Of a stretch of DNA of 47,711 nt, positions 7,622 through 16,656 are shown one piece after another. Each line of letters begins with the position of its first letter. The first letter of the stretch is position 1. A program made the position numbers and the translations under genes. Below the pieces are notes generated by a model. That model was given only the letters and a program-made list of their open reading frames with translations, was not told where the DNA came from and did not search any database. This DNA is from Collinsella sp. (GTDB taxonomy: Bacteria > Actinomycetota > Coriobacteriia > Coriobacteriales > Coriobacteriaceae), in the NCBI GenBank assembly GCA_018378775.1, contig JAGZWV010000009.1:1-47711 (forward strand), read 5' to 3'.

Positions 7622-8545
7622 ATGAACATCGTTCTTGCGATAGCGCAGGGCCTCGTGGTCATGCTGGTCGCGCCCTTCTTCTCCGGCCTCGCCCGTGTGA
7701 TTCGCGCGAAGATGCACAATCGCCGCGGTCCGTCCATCCTTCAGGATTACCGGGACCTCGCGAAGCTCATGGCGCGTCCCGAGTCCGTGAGTTCCGACTC
7801 GAGCTTCGTGCTGCGCATCATGCCGCCGCTGTTCCTCGCGGTGTCGTTCATGCTCGCCATGGGCCTGCCCATGTTCACGCTCGAGAGCCCCATGCCCGTC
7901 TTTGGTGACGCCATCACCATCATGTACGCGCTCGCGCTGTCCCGCTTCTTCTTCGCGCTGTCCGGCGTGGATTCCTCCAACGCCTACGCGGGCTTCGGCG
8001 GTATCCGCGAGCTCCTCATGAGCGTGCTCATCGAGCCGTCCATGCTCATCGCGCTGTTTACCGTCGCCATCGTGTGCGGCTCCACGGACATTGCGACCAT
8101 GGGTCAGCACATCGTTACGGGCAACGTCTCGAGCGTCGTCGCCGTCATCCTCGCCGGCGTCGCCTTCGCGGCCGCCTGCTATATGGAGCTCGGCAAGCTT
8201 CCGTTCGATCAGGCCGAAGCCGAGCAGGAGCTCCAGGAGGGCCCGCTCGCCGAGCTCTCCGGCCCGTCCCTGGCCATGATGAAGCTCGCCATGGGCATGA
8301 AGCAGGTCGTGGTCGTCGCTTGGTTCACCTCCATCTTCATTCCCTGGGGAGAGCCCGCGACCATCGGCGTCACCGCTCTCGTGGGCGCCGTCGTCTTCCT
8401 TGTCAAGTGCCTGGTCGATTTCGTTGTCTGCGGCGTGCTCGAGAACTCCGTTTCCCGTTCGCGCTTCAAGGTGCTCGGTAACCAGACCTGGGCCGTCGTC
8501 GGCATCGCGGTCCTTGCGTTCATCTTCGTCGTCGTAGGCGTGTAG
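7622..8545 (+). CDS. hyfC: HyfC, NuoH-like membrane anchor subunit
   Basis: A 307-residue membrane protein of the NuoH/HycD/HyfC family, which forms the junction between the hydrogenase peripheral arm and the membrane arm. The N-terminal helix is followed by RGPSILQDYRDLAKL, the conserved NuoH-type 'RrGP..lQ...Dl.KL' motif. Near residues 195-210 it has ELGKLPFDQAEAEQEL, the acidic cytoplasmic loop typical of the family. About eight hydrophobic segments are visible. The length matches E. coli HyfC. The ribosome binding site GGGGAGAGG precedes ATG 7622. It is operonic with 17- and 16-base gaps on either side. Confidence 0.93.
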   Translation: MNIVLAIAQGLVVMLVAPFFSGLARVIRAKMHNRRGPSILQDYRDLAKLMARPESVSSDSSFVLRIMPPLFLAVSFMLAMGLPMFTLESPMPVFGDAITIMYALALSRFFFALSGVDSSNAYAGFGGIRELLMSVLIEPSMLIALFTVAIVCGSTDIATMGQHIVTGNVSSVVAVILAGVAFAAACYMELGKLPFDQAEAEQELQEGPLAELSGPSLAMMKLAMGMKQVVVVAWFTSIFIPWGEPATIGVTALVGAVVFLVKCLVDFVVCGVLENSVSRSRFKVLGNQTWAVVGIAVLAFIFVVVGV

Positions 8546-8561
8546 GGAGAAGGGAGAAACT

Positions 8562-10019
8562 ATGTCAATCGAATCGAGCTTGTCCCTCTTTGCCATGGTG
8601 GCGATCGCCGTCCCCATGCTGGGCTCCCTGCTCATCGTCATGCTGCCGCGTCCCTACGCTAAATGGATCTGCGCCTTTGCCGGCGGCATCGCCACGGTCG
8701 CTTCCGTTGGCTTGGCCGCGACGTTTGCCGGAAATGGCATGAACGCGGTCGATGTAACCTGGGCGAGTATGGGCCAGACCTTGGTCATGGGCTTCATATT
8801 CGACCGGATGAGCACGCTGCTCGCACCCGCGTTCGTCGCTATCGGCCTGCTCGTCGTCATCTATTCGTTCCCGTACATGAGCGATAAGAACAAGGAGCAT
8901 CCCGACGCGCCCCGTCGCCGCTTCTACGTGTACTTCTCCACGTTCATCGGCGCCATGGCCGGTCTCGCCTACAGCTCCACCATCGTCGGCCAGCTCGTTT
9001 TCTTCGAGATCACCGGCGTGTGCTCCTGGGGCCTCATCAGCTACTACATGACGCCCACGGCCAAGAAGGCCGGTATGAAGGCGCTCATCATCACCCATAT
9101 CGGCGCTCTGGGACTCTACATCGGCGCGGCCTTCCTGTTCGCCGGAACCGGCACGTTCGCGCTGAGCGCGATCTCCCAGCTCGATTCCGGTATGAAGACC
9201 GTCGTGCTGCTGCTCATCCTGTTCGCCGCTTGGGCCAAGTCCGCCCAGTTCCCGCTCTACATGTGGCTGCCCTCCGCAATGGAGGCCCCCACGCCCGTTT
9301 CCGCCTACCTCCATGGCGCGTCCATGGTGAAGGTCGGCGTGTGCGTGTTCGCCCGCGCTCTTGCGAGTGCCGGCGATATCCCCGAGATCGTCGGTTGGGT
9401 CGCCATCATCGACGCCGTCGTGACCATGCTCTTCGGCTTCCTCATGTACCTGCCCCAGAAGGATATGAAGCGCCTGCTCGCCTTCTCGACGATCGCGCAG
9501 CTCGCCTACGTGTTCTTCGGCCTGGGCCTCTCCGTGTTCGGAAGCCAGATGGCGTTCAACGGCGCCGTCGAGCACATCTTCAACCACGCGTTCACCAAGA
9601 CCCTGTTCTTCCTCATCGCCGGCTCCCTCAGCTTCACGCTGGGAACCCGTATGTTGCCCAAGATCCAGGGCCTCATGAAGAAGTACCCGGTCACGGGCGT
9701 GGGCTTCGCGGTCGCCGCGACCGCTATCGCCGGCGTGCCCCCCATGAGCACGTTCTTCTCCAAGTTCCAGATTATTTCCGGTGGCTTCGCGGTTGGTGCT
9801 TCCAACACGGTCATCTTCATCCTCGTGTGCGTCATGGTCGTCGAGACCGTCGCCACCTTCGCATGGTTCCTGCGTTGGATGGGTAAGGTCCTGCCCGGTG
9901 AGCCGAGCGAGACCGTGGCCGCCGGCCAGCCCCTTCCGCGCGCCATGGCGTTCGTGTTCGTCGTCCTCATGATCATGGTCGTCGTCGCCGGTCCTCTGTC
10001 CTCTAGTTGGATGGGTTAG
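8562..10019 (+). CDS. hyfD: HyfD, antiporter-like membrane subunit of hydrogenase 4
   Basis: A 485-residue polytopic membrane protein of the NuoL/NuoN-like family. Its core motif is FPLYMWLPSAMEAPTPVSAY followed by LHGASMVKVG, which has the conserved Pro, Trp and Lys of antiporter-like subunits. A second conserved block, DMKRLLAFSTIAQLAYVF, follows around residue 305. Three such subunits in one operon (HyfB, HyfD, HyfF) distinguish a hydrogenase-4 type enzyme from the smaller Hyc complex. Probable role: part of the ion-translocating membrane arm. GGAGAAGGGAGA precedes ATG 8562; the next gene starts 10 bases after the stop. Confidence 0.92.
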   Translation: MSIESSLSLFAMVAIAVPMLGSLLIVMLPRPYAKWICAFAGGIATVASVGLAATFAGNGMNAVDVTWASMGQTLVMGFIFDRMSTLLAPAFVAIGLLVVIYSFPYMSDKNKEHPDAPRRRFYVYFSTFIGAMAGLAYSSTIVGQLVFFEITGVCSWGLISYYMTPTAKKAGMKALIITHIGALGLYIGAAFLFAGTGTFALSAISQLDSGMKTVVLLLILFAAWAKSAQFPLYMWLPSAMEAPTPVSAYLHGASMVKVGVCVFARALASAGDIPEIVGWVAIIDAVVTMLFGFLMYLPQKDMKRLLAFSTIAQLAYVFFGLGLSVFGSQMAFNGAVEHIFNHAFTKTLFFLIAGSLSFTLGTRMLPKIQGLMKKYPVTGVGFAVAATAIAGVPPMSTFFSKFQIISGGFAVGASNTVIFILVCVMVVETVATFAWFLRWMGKVLPGEPSETVAAGQPLPRAMAFVFVVLMIMVVVAGPLSSSWMG

Positions 10020-10029
10020 GAGGTAGGAC

Positions 10030-10683
10030 ATGGGTTATTCGTTAGTCAATATCCTGGGCGGTCTTCTGATCGTGACCTCCACCATGGTGGTCGTCTCGAA
10101 GACCATCCCGTCCGCCATTAAGTGGTACGCGATCCAGTCGGTTGTCCTGGTGGGCGTGCTGCTCACCCTGGGCCTCACCACCGGTGCCACCGAGCTTCTC
10201 ATGTGGGCCGCGTCGGCCTTCGTCACCAAGGTGATCCTCGTTCCGTTCATTCTCAACCGTGCCTACAAAAAGATGGGTTCGCCTGCCGATAGCACGCTGA
10301 CCTCCTCCATCAAGCCGGCCTGGACCATCATCCTCACCGGTCTGGAGGTGGCCATCTGCTTCGCGGTGGTCACGCGCCTGAGCCTGCCCACCGCTGAGGT
10401 GGCTACTCCGGCCCTCGCCATCAGCTTCGCGCACTTCTTCGTCGGCCTCACGTGCATCATCTCCCAGCGCAACATCCTCAAGCAAATCTTCGGGTACTGC
10501 CTTATGGAGAACGGTAGCCACGTGACGCTCGCCCTGCTCGCGCCCACGGCCCCCGAGATCATCGAGATCGGCATCGCCACCGACGCCATTTTCGCCGTCA
10601 TCATCATGTCCGCCGTCGTCGTGAGGATCTGGAACGACACCAAGTCGCTCGACTCCCACGACCTGACCGAATTGAAGGGGTAG
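10030..10683 (+). CDS. hyfE: HyfE, small hydrogenase-4 membrane subunit
   Basis: A 217-residue membrane protein, close to E. coli HyfE (216). Several hydrophobic segments are separated by short loops. The conserved block GYCLMENGSHVTLALLAP in the second half is typical of HyfE, which resembles NuoK fused to further helices. This subunit occurs with HyfD and HyfF in Hyf-type but not in simple Hyc-type formate hydrogenlyases. AGGAGGT (10019-10024) precedes ATG 10030. It is followed after 3 bases by hyfF. Confidence 0.9.
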   Translation: MGYSLVNILGGLLIVTSTMVVVSKTIPSAIKWYAIQSVVLVGVLLTLGLTTGATELLMWAASAFVTKVILVPFILNRAYKKMGSPADSTLTSSIKPAWTIILTGLEVAICFAVVTRLSLPTAEVATPALAISFAHFFVGLTCIISQRNILKQIFGYCLMENGSHVTLALLAPTAPEIIEIGIATDAIFAVIIMSAVVVRIWNDTKSLDSHDLTELKG

Positions 10684-10686
10684 GCC

Positions 10687-12252
10687 ATGGATGTTTCAAT
10701 GCTGACGGTCGCCCTGCTCGCTTGTCCCCTCGCGTTCTCCCTGATTATGGCTGCGCTCCCCAAGACGACGTCCTACAGCGTCTTTGCGGGGCTCAACACC
10801 ATCTCCGTCGCGGCGACCCTCGTCCTTTCGGTCGTCACCGCGGGAACCATGCTCTCGAGCGGGCAGAATATCGACGCTTTGGGCCTGTGGCTCCATCTCG
10901 ATTCGCTCTCGTCGATCTTCGTCCTTCTGGTAGGCATCATCGGGTTCATCACCGGCGTGTACTCCATCTCCTATATCAAGATCGATATCGAGGAGAAGAC
11001 CATGCCGGCCGAGCGCACCAAGCAGTACTACGCGCTGTTTAGCCTGTTCGTTTTCACGATGCTGCTCGCCTGCCTGTCCAACAACATCATCCTCACCTGG
11101 GCGGCGGTCGAGGCCACCACGTTGTCGACCGTGTTCCTCGTGGGCATCTACAAGAACAAGCAGACGCTCGAGGCGTCTTGGAAGTACGCGATGGTCTGCA
11201 CCGCCGGCGTGGCCTTCGGCCTGTTCGGCACGCTGCTCATCTACGCGAACGCCGCCGATATCATGCCCAACGCGCATGAGGCAGCCTTCCTCACCTCCAT
11301 CATGCCCTACGCCGACCAGTTCGACCCGATGCTCGTGCGCCTCGCGTTCGCGTTCATCGTCATCGGCTTCGGCACCAAGGCGGGCCTGTTCCCCATGCAC
11401 ACTTGGCTGCCCGACGCGCACTCCCAGGCTCCGAGCCCGGTCTCCGCGCTGCTCTCGGGCGTGCTGCTCAAGTGCGCCATGCTGGTGATCATCCGCTTCT
11501 ACTCCCTGTCCATCATCACGGTGGGCGACACCTATCCGCGTACGCTCCTGCTCATCCTGGGCACGCTGTCCATCCTGGTGGCCGCCCTGTGCATCTTTAA
11601 GCAGGACGATATCAAGCGCCGCTTCGCGTACTCCTCCGTCGACAACGTCGGCGTGGTCGCGCTGTGCCTGGGTATCGGTGGTCCGCTCGGTATCGCCGCC
11701 TGCCTGCTGCACTGCATCTTCCACGGTTTCACGAAGGCGCTCGCCTTCTGCATGGCCGGTAACATCCAGCACATCTACCACACCCGCGACCTGAACAAGA
11801 TCAAGGGCGTCGTCGAGATCGCTCCCGTCACGGCAGCGCTCACCATCATCGCCCTGCTCGCGCTCGCCGCCTTCCCGCCGTTCGCCCTGTTCATCTCCGA
11901 GTTCCTCACCTTCGTGGCCGGCGTCCAGTCCGGTCCCATCTGGGTGGTCGTGCTCGTGGCCATTGGCCTCACCGGCGTGTACTTTGCCCTTACCGGCATC
12001 GCGCTCAAGTCCATCTTCGGCAAGGCGCCCGAGGGCATGAAGCGCCACGAGGTGCCCGCCCTCATGATCATCCCCGAGATCGCCCTCGCGATCGTGGTCA
12101 TGTGGTTCGGTATCGCCACCCCGGTCGCCATCACGAGCGGCGTCGAGGATGCAACGTCCGTCGTTTTGAACCAGAGCGTCGAAGAGCTCCACGAGGCTCC
12201 TCTCTACCGCATGGTGTTCAGTTCCCAGACCAAGACAAGCGAGGTGAATTAG
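10687..12252 (+). CDS. hyfF: HyfF, antiporter-like membrane subunit of hydrogenase 4
   Basis: A 521-residue polytopic membrane protein, near the length of E. coli HyfF (526). The core signature FPMHTWLPDAHSQAPSPVSA, then LLSGVLLKCA, is the standard antiporter/complex-I motif with conserved His, Asp and Lys. A later block, DDIKRRFAYSSVDNVGV, also matches the family. It is the third antiporter-like subunit of the complex. It probably lies next to HyfC/HyfG in the membrane arm, by position in the operon. The final residues are hydrophilic (SQTKTSEVN). A 4-base gap separates it from hyfG. Confidence 0.92.
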   Translation: MDVSMLTVALLACPLAFSLIMAALPKTTSYSVFAGLNTISVAATLVLSVVTAGTMLSSGQNIDALGLWLHLDSLSSIFVLLVGIIGFITGVYSISYIKIDIEEKTMPAERTKQYYALFSLFVFTMLLACLSNNIILTWAAVEATTLSTVFLVGIYKNKQTLEASWKYAMVCTAGVAFGLFGTLLIYANAADIMPNAHEAAFLTSIMPYADQFDPMLVRLAFAFIVIGFGTKAGLFPMHTWLPDAHSQAPSPVSALLSGVLLKCAMLVIIRFYSLSIITVGDTYPRTLLLILGTLSILVAALCIFKQDDIKRRFAYSSVDNVGVVALCLGIGGPLGIAACLLHCIFHGFTKALAFCMAGNIQHIYHTRDLNKIKGVVEIAPVTAALTIIALLALAAFPPFALFISEFLTFVAGVQSGPIWVVVLVAIGLTGVYFALTGIALKSIFGKAPEGMKRHEVPALMIIPEIALAIVVMWFGIATPVAITSGVEDATSVVLNQSVEELHEAPLYRMVFSSQTKTSEVN

Positions 12253-12256
12253 CACC

Positions 12257-14029
12257 ATGGCAGAACCTGAAAAGAAGGACTACGCTCGTCGTTGCGAAAG
12301 CCACGTCGAGGCCCTGCGCGCCGCAGTGCCGGGCGCTATCGAGAAGGTTGAGTGGCAGTGCGAGGACCAGCTGACGATCACCGTCAAGCTGGACCGTCTG
12401 CCCGAGGCCGTCCACTACCTGTACTACGAGCGCTACGGCTGGATTCCCGTGATTGTCGGCAACGACGAGCGCTCCCTGTGCGGCCGTTACGCCGTGTACT
12501 ACGTCATCTCCATGGAGGGGGAGGACCCCGGCTGGGTTACCGTGCGTGCCGAGGTCGACCCCGCCAAGATGACGTTCCCGTCCGTGACGCCGTTCGTCCC
12601 CGCCTGCGTGTGGGGCGAGCGCGAGCTGCGCGACATGTTCGGCCTGATCCCCGAAGGCCTGCCCGACCGTCGCCGCCTTGTGCTTCCCGACGATTGGCCC
12701 AGCGGCCTGTATCCGCTGCGCAAGGACTCCATGGACTACCGCTTCCGTCCCGCTCCCGCGAGCGACATGGAAAACTACGAGTTCTTGGCCGATACCAAGG
12801 GCAAGGAGACCACACTCGTCCCCATGGGCCCGTTGCACATTACCTCCGACGAGTCCGGTCACTTCCGCCTGTTCGTTGAGGGCGAGACGATCGTCGACGC
12901 CGACTACCGTCTGTTCTACGTGCACCGCGGTATGGAGAAGGTCGCCGAGACGCGCCTGAACTATGACGCCGTGACGTTCCTCGCCGACCGCATCTGCGGC
13001 ATCTGCGGCTGCGCCCACTCGGTGGCCTATGCCGAGGCCGTCGAGCGTGCCCAGGGCATTCATGTCCCGCCGCGCGCCCAGTACATCCGCGCTATCATGC
13101 TCGAGGTCGAGCGTCTGCACTCACACCTGCTCAATATTGGCCTCGCATCGCACTACACCGGCTTCGACTCCGGCTTCCAGCAGTTCTTCCGCGTCCGCGA
13201 GAAGTCCATGGACCTGGCCGAGAAGCTCTCCGGTCACCGCAAGACCTACGGCCTCAACGTGATCGGCGGCGTGCGTCGCGACATTTTGGCCGAGCAGAAG
13301 CTCTCCACGCTCACGACCATCCACCAGCTGCGCTCCGAGGTTCAGGAGCTCGTCGACATGCTGCTCTCTACGCCCAACTTTATCGAGCGTACGAGCGGTA
13401 TCGGCATTCTGGACCGCAAGATCGCACGCGACTTCTCGCCGGTCGGCCCGCTCATGCGTGGCTCGGGCTATGCCCGCGACGTGCGCTTTGACCATCCCTT
13501 CGACGGCTACGCCGATCCGGACGTCCAAAAGATGCATGCTGCCACGGCCGACACCTGCGATGCCTTCGGCCGTACCGCCGTTCGCATCCAGGAGGTCTAC
13601 GATTCGATCGACATGATCGAGACCATGCTCGAGAACTGCCCGTCGGGCCCCATCCTCACCACGGATTGGGAGTACACCCCGCACAAGTACGCCATCGGCG
13701 CCACCGAGGCGCCGCGCGGCGAGGACGTGCACTGGGCCATGCTCGGCAACAACCAGAAGTGCTACCGCTGGCGCGCCAAGGCCCCCACGTACAGCAACTG
13801 GCCGGTCTTGCGCTACATGTTCCGCGGCAACACCGTGGGCGACGCGGCGCTGATCGTCGGCTCGCTCGACCCGTGCTACTCCTGCACCGACCGCGTGACG
13901 GTGACCGATGTCGCCGCCAAGCGCGACCACGTGCTCGACAAGGAGCAGTTCGAGAACGTCTGGCGCGACAAGTCGCCGCTTGCGGGCGAGGGCACCATGG
14001 CCGCTCCGCTCGATGAGGAGGCGCTCTAA
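12257..14029 (+). CDS. hyfG: HyfG, [NiFe]-hydrogenase large subunit (group 4) with NuoC-like N-terminal domain
   Basis: A 590-residue catalytic subunit that reduces protons to H2. The N-terminal part (to about residue 170) is NuoC-like (EALRAAVPGAIEKVEWQC, VWGERELRDMFGLIPEGLPD). The rest is NuoD/HycE-like. Nickel ligands are visible as RICGICGCAHS near the middle and DPCYSCTDR near the C-terminus. The last 37 or so residues after DPCYSCTDR are the expected peptide removed by the HycI protease, encoded four genes downstream. The protein is somewhat longer than E. coli HyfG (555). ATG 12257 has GAGGTG ten bases upstream, overlapping the end of hyfF. Confidence 0.95.
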   Translation: MAEPEKKDYARRCESHVEALRAAVPGAIEKVEWQCEDQLTITVKLDRLPEAVHYLYYERYGWIPVIVGNDERSLCGRYAVYYVISMEGEDPGWVTVRAEVDPAKMTFPSVTPFVPACVWGERELRDMFGLIPEGLPDRRRLVLPDDWPSGLYPLRKDSMDYRFRPAPASDMENYEFLADTKGKETTLVPMGPLHITSDESGHFRLFVEGETIVDADYRLFYVHRGMEKVAETRLNYDAVTFLADRICGICGCAHSVAYAEAVERAQGIHVPPRAQYIRAIMLEVERLHSHLLNIGLASHYTGFDSGFQQFFRVREKSMDLAEKLSGHRKTYGLNVIGGVRRDILAEQKLSTLTTIHQLRSEVQELVDMLLSTPNFIERTSGIGILDRKIARDFSPVGPLMRGSGYARDVRFDHPFDGYADPDVQKMHAATADTCDAFGRTAVRIQEVYDSIDMIETMLENCPSGPILTTDWEYTPHKYAIGATEAPRGEDVHWAMLGNNQKCYRWRAKAPTYSNWPVLRYMFRGNTVGDAALIVGSLDPCYSCTDRVTVTDVAAKRDHVLDKEQFENVWRDKSPLAGEGTMAAPLDEEAL

Positions 14030-14030
14030 T

Positions 14031-14747
14031 ATGCTGAAGCTTTGGAAGGTTAACGCCAAGGCCGGCGACGCGACGGTCAAGTACCCGTTTGCGCCGTTCC
14101 CCACCAACAAGGACATGCGCGGCAAGCCCGAGCACAACGCCGAGCTCTGCATCGCCTGCGGTGCCTGCGGCGTGGCTTGCCCGGCCGATGCCATTCGTAT
14201 GGACACCGACCTTGCGGCCGATACCATCACCTGGTCGATCGACTACGGTCGCTGCATCTTTTGCGGCCGTTGCGAGGAAGCCTGCCCCATGGAGGCCATC
14301 AAGCTCACCGAGGAGTTTGAGCTGGCCGTCATGAGCAAGGACGACCTCACCAGCAAGAGCGTCTATACGCTCGAGCACTGCTCGCGTTGCGGCAAGCCGT
14401 TTGCCCCGCACAAGGAGATTGACTACGCCAAGCGTCTGCTGCAAAAGGCCGGCGGCATGGAGGCCATCCAGGCCGCCCGTACCGTCGGTATGTGCCAGGA
14501 GTGCAAGCGCGAGCTCGACGCCCTGCGCGCCGCATCGGCCGTAAAGACCGGCAACGCGCGCGGCATGGCTGCCAACGAGACGCTTGCGTCCGGTGAGCCC
14601 CAGGGCCCCGGTATGGAGTATCTGGGCGGCCACGGCGTGAACCCGGAGTATATCGACCGCGAGCTCAACCCCGATGCGCCCGAGATCCCCGCCGGTCCGG
14701 CGCCGGTCGAGGGCATCATCATGGATTTTGAAACGAAGGAGGAGTAA
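14031..14747 (+). CDS. hyfH: HyfH, NuoI-like ferredoxin subunit with extended C-terminus
   Basis: A 238-residue iron-sulfur subunit. Two classical clusters are visible: CIACGACGVACP (residues of about 40-51) and CIFCGRCEEACP (about 75-86). They pass electrons between HyfA and the HyfI/HyfG pair. Further on, two CxxC pairs (HCSRCGKPFAP and MCQECKR) look like a small zinc or rubredoxin-type site. The C-terminus is longer than in E. coli HyfH (181 residues) and ends in an unstructured-looking proline- and acid-rich tail (NPDAPEIPAGPAPVEG). ATG 14031 follows the hyfG stop after one base. Confidence 0.9.
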   Translation: MLKLWKVNAKAGDATVKYPFAPFPTNKDMRGKPEHNAELCIACGACGVACPADAIRMDTDLAADTITWSIDYGRCIFCGRCEEACPMEAIKLTEEFELAVMSKDDLTSKSVYTLEHCSRCGKPFAPHKEIDYAKRLLQKAGGMEAIQAARTVGMCQECKRELDALRAASAVKTGNARGMAANETLASGEPQGPGMEYLGGHGVNPEYIDRELNPDAPEIPAGPAPVEGIIMDFETKEE

Positions 14748-14749
14748 CC

Positions 14750-15532
14750 ATGGCCGAACCCACGCTTTTGCCCGAGCGGCTTCAGTACCGCCCGACCAAG
14801 ATCGAGCTCGACGAGAGCATCGAGAAGGCCAAGGCGACCCTTCTTAAGAAGATCAAGCGCTCGGTGTACGTCTACCGCGTCGACTGTGGCGGCTGCAACG
14901 GCTGCGAGATCGAGATCTTCGGTTCCATCACGCCCGTCTTTGACGTCGAGCGCTTTGGCATCAAGGTCGTGCCCTCGCCCCGTCACGCCGACGTGCTGCT
15001 GTACACCGGCGCCGTGACGCGTGCCATGCGCATGCCGGCCCTGCGCGCCTTTGAGGCCGCACCCGATCCCAAGATCGTGGTGTCCTATGGCGCGTGCGGC
15101 TGCACCGGCGGTATCTTCTACGACAACTACTGCGTCTGGGGCGGCACGGACAAGATTCTGCCGGTCGACGTCTACATCCCCGGCTGCCCGCCCAGCCCCG
15201 CGCAGACCATCTACGGCTTTGCCATGGCGCTCGGTCTGCTGGACCAAAAGCTCCATGCCGAGACCACGGTGGAGGCCGCCGGCGAGCAGGCCGATATCCT
15301 GCACCCCGGCGTGCCGTACAAGCTGCGCGTTGCCATCGAGCGCGAAGCTCGCGCCATGAGCGGCTACCGTTACGGCCGCGACCTGGCCAACGAGTTTATG
15401 GATACGCTCGAGGGCGCGCCCAAGGGCGATATCCGCGGCGCCATGGCGCTGCTCATCGATAAGCAGGACGATCCGCGCCGCGTCGAGGTGTACTCGGCGC
15501 TGCAGGATCTGGTGCTGGCCGGAGGTCGCTAG
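14750..15532 (+). CDS. hyfI: HyfI, [NiFe]-hydrogenase small subunit (NuoB-like)
   Basis: A 260-residue small subunit, similar in length to E. coli HyfI (252). It holds the proximal [4Fe-4S] cluster. The cysteines are in VDCGGCNGCEIEI, YGACGCTGGIF and VYIPGCPPSPAQTIYG, the NuoB/HycG pattern. The protein lacks the N-terminal signal of exported hydrogenases, consistent with a cytoplasm-facing group 4 enzyme. The C-terminal 60 residues (SGYRYGRDLANEF onward) extend beyond the NuoB core. The stop at 15532 is directly followed by ATG of hyfJ. Confidence 0.94.
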   Translation: MAEPTLLPERLQYRPTKIELDESIEKAKATLLKKIKRSVYVYRVDCGGCNGCEIEIFGSITPVFDVERFGIKVVPSPRHADVLLYTGAVTRAMRMPALRAFEAAPDPKIVVSYGACGCTGGIFYDNYCVWGGTDKILPVDVYIPGCPPSPAQTIYGFAMALGLLDQKLHAETTVEAAGEQADILHPGVPYKLRVAIEREARAMSGYRYGRDLANEFMDTLEGAPKGDIRGAMALLIDKQDDPRRVEVYSALQDLVLAGGR

Positions 15533-16114
15533 ATGGAGCTCACGGACCGCTCTGGTTACTTTGCGGGTCCCGGCATGCTCGGCGGCTCTTTTGGCGATGC
15601 CTCGCGCGCAAGCGACGAGGCCGCCGAGGGCGTCGCCGACCCCTGCCTGGGCCATACGCCCGACCAGGTGGTCTTCTATGAGCTCACGCGTAAGTTTGTG
15701 GAGACCGAGGAAGACGTTCCCCAGGAGGCCTGCGACGTGCTGTACTACACGCTCGCCGTGGGCCACCACACCGGCGTGCTCGACTGCTTTGAGCCGCGCC
15801 TGTCGGTGCCGGTGAACGTGTTCTATTCGCTCGTCGACGCGCTGCCGGAGGGGGAGGCCAAGACCAAGTTCGAGGCCATCCGCTCCTTTGGCGAGTGCCA
15901 ACTCGACAAGGCGGCGGTGCCGTCGCTGCTCGAGGCCTGCGACACGCTGCTCGACGAGCGCGGTTTTCGCGGGTCGGCCAAGGCCGGCATCTCGGTGTTC
16001 GACGACGACTTTGGCCTGCATGCCCAGCAGGTCGCGTTCTTAATGAAGTTTCGCGATCTGGTTGAGCGCGTGCGCGATGTGTCGGGCGTGTATCTGACGG
16101 GAAGGTTGCAGTAA
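15533..16114 (+). CDS. hyfJ: HycH/HyfJ-like formate hydrogenlyase maturation protein
   Basis: A 193-residue protein with the HycH/HyfJ signature VVFYELTRKFVETEEDVP and YYTLAVGHHTGVLDCF. HycH family proteins help mature or assemble the large subunit of formate hydrogenlyase. The protein is longer than E. coli HycH/HyfJ (about 136 residues): the first 40 residues (GPGMLGGSFGDASRASDE) are an extra, glycine-rich N-terminal stretch. GGAGGT precedes ATG 15533. Its stop overlaps the next start by one base. Confidence 0.85.
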   Translation: MELTDRSGYFAGPGMLGGSFGDASRASDEAAEGVADPCLGHTPDQVVFYELTRKFVETEEDVPQEACDVLYYTLAVGHHTGVLDCFEPRLSVPVNVFYSLVDALPEGEAKTKFEAIRSFGECQLDKAAVPSLLEACDTLLDERGFRGSAKAGISVFDDDFGLHAQQVAFLMKFRDLVERVRDVSGVYLTGRLQ

Positions 16115-16617
16115 TGGGTCGCGTTGTGGATGGCCGCGTGAACGGCGCCCCGTTTGCGGGTATCGTGCTCACGGCGGGAAGCGTGCTGCGTGCCGACGAT
16201 GCCGCCGGCCCCGTGCTCTCCAAAAAGATGGAGGACGCGCCCATCGCCGGTTGGTACACCATCGACGGAGGCCAAACGCCCGAGGATGACATCATCGAGG
16301 TCAAGCGCGAGCGTCCGCCGCGTTTGGTATTGGTCGATGCCGCAGACATGGCGCTGCCCGTCGGCGCCATCCGCTTGCTCGACAAGCGCGATGTGGCCCG
16401 CAAGTCGATGTTCACCACGCATTCGCTCCCTTTGTCGATTCTGATCGAAGAGATTGAGCAATCGTGCGAAGATATCGTCTTCTTAGGGATTCAGCCGGGC
16501 GATACGGAGTTCTACAACCCCATGTCCCCGGAGGTCTTTGACGCCGTCGACGCCGTGTACGACGCCGTGGCCGCCAACGACTTTTCCCACTTTGTCCGCT
16601 TGGGGCAAGAGCAGTAG
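16114..16617 (+). CDS. hycI: HycI-like hydrogenase maturation protease
   Basis: A 167-residue nickel-dependent endopeptidase that removes the C-terminal peptide of the large subunit HyfG after Ni insertion. The family motif appears as GSVLRADDAAGPVL (usually GN.l..DDGaGp, so Asn is replaced by Ser). It is followed by LVLVDAADM with the second metal-binding Asp and FTTHSLPLS with the His. Length is close to E. coli HycI (156). The start overlaps the stop of hyfJ by one base. Its presence in the operon supports assembly of a complete, processed [NiFe] enzyme. Confidence 0.9.
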   Translation: MGRVVDGRVNGAPFAGIVLTAGSVLRADDAAGPVLSKKMEDAPIAGWYTIDGGQTPEDDIIEVKRERPPRLVLVDAADMALPVGAIRLLDKRDVARKSMFTTHSLPLSILIEEIEQSCEDIVFLGIQPGDTEFYNPMSPEVFDAVDAVYDAVAANDFSHFVRLGQEQ

Positions 16618-16656
16618 GAGCACTTGTTCCATTTTGTTAGGAAAGAAGTGATTGAC

